From the NCBI RefSeq assembly GCF_020567425.1, contig NZ_JAJCVJ010000001.1, positions 1,240,001 through 1,304,000 of the forward strand: 64,000 nt of DNA, read 5' to 3'. This document shows positions 60,470 through 64,000 of the stretch, in pieces. The notes below the pieces were generated by a model. It made no database searches. It saw only the letters and a program-made list of their open reading frames with translations, and was not told the DNA's origin. A program made the position numbers and the translations under genes. Each line of letters opens with the position of its first letter. The stretch's first letter is position 1. The stretch comes from Salinirubrum litoreum. Lineage in GTDB: Archaea; Halobacteriota; Halobacteria; Halobacteriales; Haloferacaceae.

Positions 60470-61579
60470 GTGACCGATCCACTCGCGGACGCCGACGTGC
60501 ACCGGGTGCTGGACGCCGACGGGCACGTCCTGCCGGACGCCGAGGTGCCGGACCTCTCCGACGAGACGCTAGTGGACGTCTACCGCGACATGCGCGTCAC
60601 CCGGCGGTTCGACGAACGCGCCGTCAGCCTCCAGCGACAGGGCCGGATCGGCACCTACGCGCCCTCCGCCGGGCAGGAGGCGTCGGCGGTCGCCTCGACG
60701 CACGCGCTGGCCGACCGGGACTACGTGAGCTACCAGTACCGCGAACACGGCGCGGTCGTCGTCCGGGACCTCCTCTCGGAGTACCTCCCCTACTGGATGG
60801 GCCACGAGTCCGGCAACGCCGCGATGGTCGAGGGGAACGTCGTCCCGCTAAACATCGGTGTCGGGTCGCACATCCCCCACGCTGTCGGCCTGGCGTGGGC
60901 CGCCAGCCTCCGGGGCGACGACACGGTCGTCGCCTGCCACTTCGGCGACGGCGCGACCTCGGAGGGTGACTTCCACGAGGGGCTGAACTTCGCGGGCGTC
61001 TTCGACACGCCGAGCGTCTTCTGCTGTCACAACAACGGCTGGGCCATCTCCATCCCCGAGGGCGAACAAACTGCGAGCGACACCTTCGCCGAGAAGGCGG
61101 TCGCCTACGGGTTCGATGGCATGCGCGTGGACGGGATGGATCCACTCGCCAGTTACGCCGTGACGCGTGAAGCGGTCGAGCGCGCTCGTAACTCGGATTC
61201 CGATGCCGAGGGACCGCGCCCGACGCTGATCGAGTTCGTGGAGTACCGGTTCGGTGCGCACACGACCGCCGACGACCCCGGCGTCTACCGCGACGAGTCG
61301 ACGGTCGACCACTGGCGCGACCTCGATCCGATCCCGCGCTACGAGACGTTTCTGCGGGAGACCGGCCGCATCGACGACGAGGGCGTGCAGGCCATCGCGG
61401 ACGAGGCCGACGAGGTAGTCGCCGAAGCGGTCGACGTCGCCAGCGAAGTCGACGCCGATCCGGCAGAGATGTTCGCGGATGCCTACGCCGACCTCCCGCC
61501 CGAGGTCCGGCGACAGCGCGACGAGTTGCTCCGACAGGTCGAAGCGTTCGGTGACGACGCCTTCCTGCGCGAGGAGTGA
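60470..61579 (+). CDS. 2-oxoacid (pyruvate) dehydrogenase E1 alpha subunit
   Basis: A 369-residue thiamine-diphosphate enzyme subunit. DMRVTRRFDERAVSLQRQGRIGTY and GQEASAVAS begin the domain. The ThDP-magnesium motif runs from GDGATSEGDFHEGLNFAG to CCHNNGWAIS, and phosphorylation-loop-like YRFGAHTTADDP follows. The GTG at 60470 (V-TDPLADADVHRVLD) matches the usual haloarchaeal start; an ATG at 60383 is possible. The E1-beta, E2 and E3 genes that normally follow are not here, so this is probably a lone paralogue. Confidence 0.93.
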   Translation: MTDPLADADVHRVLDADGHVLPDAEVPDLSDETLVDVYRDMRVTRRFDERAVSLQRQGRIGTYAPSAGQEASAVASTHALADRDYVSYQYREHGAVVVRDLLSEYLPYWMGHESGNAAMVEGNVVPLNIGVGSHIPHAVGLAWAASLRGDDTVVACHFGDGATSEGDFHEGLNFAGVFDTPSVFCCHNNGWAISIPEGEQTASDTFAEKAVAYGFDGMRVDGMDPLASYAVTREAVERARNSDSDAEGPRPTLIEFVEYRFGAHTTADDPGVYRDESTVDHWRDLDPIPRYETFLRETGRIDDEGVQAIADEADEVVAEAVDVASEVDADPAEMFADAYADLPPEVRRQRDELLRQVEAFGDDAFLREE

Positions 61580-61621
61580 GGTGGAGGTAGTGAGTCGGCG
61601 ACGGGCGGGTCCGCGACCGGA

Positions 61622-62245
61622 TCAGTCCGCGGCTCTGCGGGCGACGACCGCGTAGAAGGGGTCGCCAGTCGCTGGCGTCTCGCGGAGCGTCTCGACCGAC
61701 TCGAAGCCACCGGCCGCGTCGCAGTATCGTCGCACGAGGTCGGCACGCGCGTCCATCGACGCCGCACGCCACGCGCGGATCGCCTTCTGCGGGAACATCC
61801 GGTTCGAGAAGGAGACCGCGAGGACGCCGCCGGGGGCGAGTACGCGAGCGATCTCGCGGAAGACGGCGGTCGGATACTGGAGGTACTGGACCGAGACCGC
61901 GATCAGCACCGCGTCGAAGCTGTGGTCGTCGAAGGGGAGCGACTGGTCGGCGTTGAGGTTCTGGACGAACGAGTCGTCCAGTCGGTCGTTGGCCGCCAGT
62001 TCCGCGCGGTTCAGGCCGTGGCCGACGACGCGGGGGTAGCTGGCGTCCGGCGGCAGGTGTGAGACCCAACTGCTCATCAGGTCGAGGACGCGGGCGTCGG
62101 CCGGAAGCTCCCGGCGGTAGAGCGCGGTGAGTCGCTCGCGGAACTGCTCGTCGACGTGGTGGACGAAGCGCGGACTGACGTAGAAGTCGCGGTCGTCGCC
62201 GTCGAGGAGTTTCTGGCGGTCGGTCGCGTCCAGCACCGTATCCAT
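61622..62245 (-). CDS. class I SAM-dependent methyltransferase
   Basis: A 207-residue Rossmann-fold methyltransferase. Motif I is degenerate (ARVLDLMSSWVSHLP instead of GxGxG). Motif II region is VVGHGLNRAELAAN, and the later FDAVLIAVSVQYLQYPTAVFREIARVLAPGGVLAVSFSNR is typical. The loss of Gly residues in motif I is a known variant but makes SAM binding less certain. The substrate is unknown. Confidence 0.88.
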   Translation of the reverse strand: MDTVLDATDRQKLLDGDDRDFYVSPRFVHHVDEQFRERLTALYRRELPADARVLDLMSSWVSHLPPDASYPRVVGHGLNRAELAANDRLDDSFVQNLNADQSLPFDDHSFDAVLIAVSVQYLQYPTAVFREIARVLAPGGVLAVSFSNRMFPQKAIRAWRAASMDARADLVRRYCDAAGGFESVETLRETPATGDPFYAVVARRAAD

Positions 62246-62323
62246 ATCGAAGCGCAGGATGCGGGCGGCTTCAGGCTGTCGGCGGGCACGGGAGGCTTCG
62301 GTCGGCTGCGGACGCGACGACCA

Positions 62324-62333
62324 GTCTTATTCT
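62324..62333 (+). promoter_or_regulatory. TATA box of the CinA-like gene
   Basis: GTCTTATTCT lies about 27 nt before the ATG at 62356. Confidence 0.5.
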
Positions 62334-62355
62334 CGTCGCGTGCGTCCCTCCGCGC

Positions 62356-63090
62356 ATGCAGGTCGCGCTCCTGACGGTCGGCGACGAGATTCTCGCGGGG
62401 GACATCGAGAACACGAACGCGACGTGGCTCGCCCGCCAGTTGACCGAGCGCGGTGTGACCGTCACCCGAATTCTGACGGTGCCGGACGACCGGGGGCTGA
62501 TCGCCGAGACGCTCCGCGACTGGACCGCCCAGTTCGACGCGGTGGTGGTCACCGGGGGACTGGGCGGCACGCCGGACGACGTGACCATGGACGCGGTGGC
62601 CGACGCGGTCGGGGTGGAGATGGCCGTGAACGACGAAGCGAAGACGGACGTGGAGGCGACGATCGCCGCGTACCGCGAGCAGTACCCCGACCTCGCCGAG
62701 CGCTACCCGGATCTCGATCTGGACGTGACCCAGCACGCCTCGATTCCGGCCGGCGCGCGACCACTGCTGAACACGGTCGGCCTGTCGCCGGGGTGTGTGA
62801 TCGGCGGGGTGTACGTCTTCCCCGGTATCCCCGAGGAGATGAAGGCGATGTTCGACGCGGTAGCGGAGGAGTTCGGCGGGAGCGTCGTCTCGGAGACGCT
62901 CTACACCGACGCCCCGGAGGGTGCCCTGACTGAGCAGTTGCGGACTGCACGGGACGAGTTCGGCGTCGCCGTCGGGAGCTACCCGAGTCGGGGCGAGCCG
63001 AATCGACTGAAGATAGTCGGGGAGGACGCCGAGGCGGTGGCCGCGGCGACTGCGTGGTTGCGGGAGCACGTCGAGACTGTGGACCGGTGA
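62356..63090 (+). CDS. molybdopterin-binding (CinA N-terminal) domain protein
   Basis: A 244-residue protein of the MoaB/MogA-like fold found at the N-terminus of CinA. LLTVGDEILAGDIENTNATWLARQL and VVVTGGLGGTPDDVTMDAVADA are the signature strands, and VFPGIPEEMKAMFD follows. The C-terminal deamidase domain of bacterial CinA is absent, as is common in archaea. The ligand and function are unsettled. Confidence 0.93.
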   Translation: MQVALLTVGDEILAGDIENTNATWLARQLTERGVTVTRILTVPDDRGLIAETLRDWTAQFDAVVVTGGLGGTPDDVTMDAVADAVGVEMAVNDEAKTDVEATIAAYREQYPDLAERYPDLDLDVTQHASIPAGARPLLNTVGLSPGCVIGGVYVFPGIPEEMKAMFDAVAEEFGGSVVSETLYTDAPEGALTEQLRTARDEFGVAVGSYPSRGEPNRLKIVGEDAEAVAAATAWLREHVETVDR

Positions 63091-63212
63091 GTGAATGTCG
63101 AGGGGTGTGTCGAGGTTCGGGAAAGGGTTGTTCTCGAGTGGTGATCTGTTGTCGTGGTCGGTGAACGCGCTGTTCGTGTGAGGGACTGCGACTACACCGT
63201 GAACAGCGATAG

Positions 63213-63795
63213 CACCGCTACTCGTGCTAGCGCACCGACGAGATGACGCACCCGCGACAGCACCCGCAGACCGCGACAACACCGCAGACCGCGACAACAC
63301 CGCAGACCGCGACAACACCGCAGACCGCGACAACACCACTACTCGTGCTAGCGCGAGGAACCGCACCGCGACAGCACCGCACCTCGGTCCTCCCCAGCCT
63401 CGGGGTTCTCTCCGCACCGCCCGAACCCCTCCCTCGCGCGTTTCTCGCGCGCCGACCGCAAACCGCACCGCGACACTGAACTGAAGCGCCGACTCACGAC
63501 ACGTTTACCAGTCGAGTGGGCTGGCGCGAGTTCATCTCGCGCCGACGGTTGCAGGGAGGCGCTCGCGCTGATCCGACTGGTCCACCGGGAGTTGCGTGAT
63601 GGGTCGCAGATTCCACCGGGTGGGACTGAAAGGGGCCGAGAGCGCGGGGGCTTTCACCTCACGTTGTCCACGACAGCTTCACCTGAGTTCTCTGCGACCG
63701 ATTCGACAGCAATCACATCACTCAGAGACGTTCATCGCTCGTCCTCTCCGACACACTCGACCGAAGTCACTTCTCGCAGAGGATTTCACCCCTCT
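63213..63795 (+). repeat. dispersed hairpin element, copy E (full order, collapsed clamp)
   Basis: Boundary palindromes at 63213-63233 and 63334-63354 flank a GAC/CGC-rich tract with a four-unit 18-bp tandem. The conserved flank (63380-63402) and hairpin GGGGTTC (63402-63408) / GAACCCC (63423-63429) follow. ACCAGTCG (63507) to CGACTGGT encloses GGCGCGAG/CTCGCGCC. The clamp is reduced to one small hairpin (63627-63656), with the internal chain gone. A degenerate tail ends near 63795. It fills most of the gap after the CinA-like gene. Confidence 0.8.
63265..63336 (+). repeat. 18-bp tandem repeat, four units
   Basis: The unit CGCAGACCGCGACAACAC is repeated exactly at 63265, 63283, 63301 and 63319, with no spacers. 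It is the cleanest form of the GAC/CGC-rich tract in the window. Confidence 0.92.
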
Positions 63796-63910
63796 TCGTT
63801 CACGACGCATCAGTCAGGAGAGACAGCCGTGAGCGTTCGGGGGGTCGTCCACACCACCAGTCCATTCTCCCGAGTACGCCACGTCGTACCGAGGTCGGAC
63901 AAAAGACAAC

Positions 63911-63921
63911 CGTTAAAAAGC
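63911..63921 (+). promoter_or_regulatory. TATA box of the zinc-finger microprotein gene
   Basis: CGTTAAAAAGC lies about 26 nt before the ATG at 63942. Confidence 0.55.
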
Positions 63922-63941
63922 GCGGCCCGGACAGAGTAGAT

Positions 63942-64000
63942 ATGAGCGAAGCCCAGCAACGGCGGGCGCGCAAGTGCGTGTCCTGCGGGATCAACATCTC
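63942..64000 (+). CDS. zinc-finger microprotein, 5' part only
   Basis: The first 19 codons read MSEAQQRRARKCVSCGINI and run off the window. The beginning matches haloarchaeal zinc-finger proteins of about 60 residues with two CxxC pairs (similar to Haloferax HVO_2753), which usually sit before the gene for elongation factor 1-beta. That neighbour would lie just outside the window. Confidence 0.75.
   Translation, partial: MSEAQQRRARKCVSCGINI

Noticed and set aside
63265-63336. Possible CRISPR array from exact 18-bp repeats
   Set aside because: The units are directly joined with no spacers, there are only four of them, and no cas gene is in the window.

Overview
The window is a 64 kb piece of a haloarchaeal chromosome. 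The evidence is high GC, very acidic proteins, the archaeal lipid enzyme glycerol-1-phosphate dehydrogenase, ABCE1/RLI, ribosomal protein L37e with an Lsm protein, a DUF2070 membrane protein, a separate GMP synthase glutaminase subunit, TATA boxes about 27 nt upstream of start codons (leaderless transcripts) and GTGA/ATGA/TGATG stop-start overlaps. I cannot name genus or species. About 58 protein genes and one tRNA gene (tRNA-His) are supported; the last gene runs off the right edge.

Layout. 1-4.5 kb: a DUF255 thioredoxin-fold protein, a DUF4864-like protein with an alpha/beta hydrolase, and egsA. 4.6-12.3 kb: a six-gene minus-strand operon of MoxR ATPase, DUF58 protein, two von Willebrand A membrane proteins, a coiled-coil membrane protein and another membrane protein. 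12.4-15.8 kb: panB, DUF5822-like, lsm-rpl37e, purF. 17-24.2 kb: membrane proteins, an ArsR-type regulator, an M42 aminopeptidase and a sugar-acid dehydratase of the enolase superfamily. 24.3-28.4 kb: trpDFEG operon behind a palindromic operator-like sequence. 28.4-35.5 kb: a small membrane protein, truD, two haloarchaeal orphan families, an esterase, a membrane protein and folD. 36-43 kb: DUF2070, guaA(A), ppk2, SRPBCC, a phosphatase of the phosphoglycerate mutase family, an M20 peptidase and an orphan. 43-51.3 kb: PIN-ATPase-KH protein, racemase-like protein, ComB-like protein, winged helix protein, EMC6-like protein with ABCE1/RLI, a membrane protein and a PQQ-repeat lipoprotein. 52-64 kb: lipA, MATE exporter, NOG1-like GTPase, AstE-like deacylase, threonine synthase-like protein, tRNA-His, a pyruvate dehydrogenase E1-alpha-like protein, a methyltransferase, a CinA-like protein and a zinc-finger microprotein.

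The most unusual content lies between genes. All nine intergenic gaps longer than about 300 bp, apart from the one holding tRNA-His, carry a copy of one modular, hairpin-rich dispersed element (five copies on + and four on -). The modules, in order, are: a GAC/CGC-rich tract bounded by small palindromes CGCTA-N7-TAGCG; a hairpin with a conserved loop and conserved flanks (CCTCCCCAGCCTCG on one side, CTCCCTCGC on the other) but a different, still self-complementary stem in most copies; a segment running from ACCAGTC to GACTGGT; a clamp of TGAAAG-GGG-stem against stem-GGG-CTTTCA, whose 12-bp stem changes in both arms together between copies; a variable run of perfect hairpins inside the clamp; and a tail of degenerate 24-bp repeats. 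Constant loops and flanks with covarying stems suggest a structured RNA family or a hairpin-based DNA element. No transposase or integrase lies in the window, and I do not recognise the family.

The protein genes are mostly core metabolism and information processing. Functional groupings visible here are the trp operon, the MoxR/vWA operon and the RLI/EMC6-like pair.
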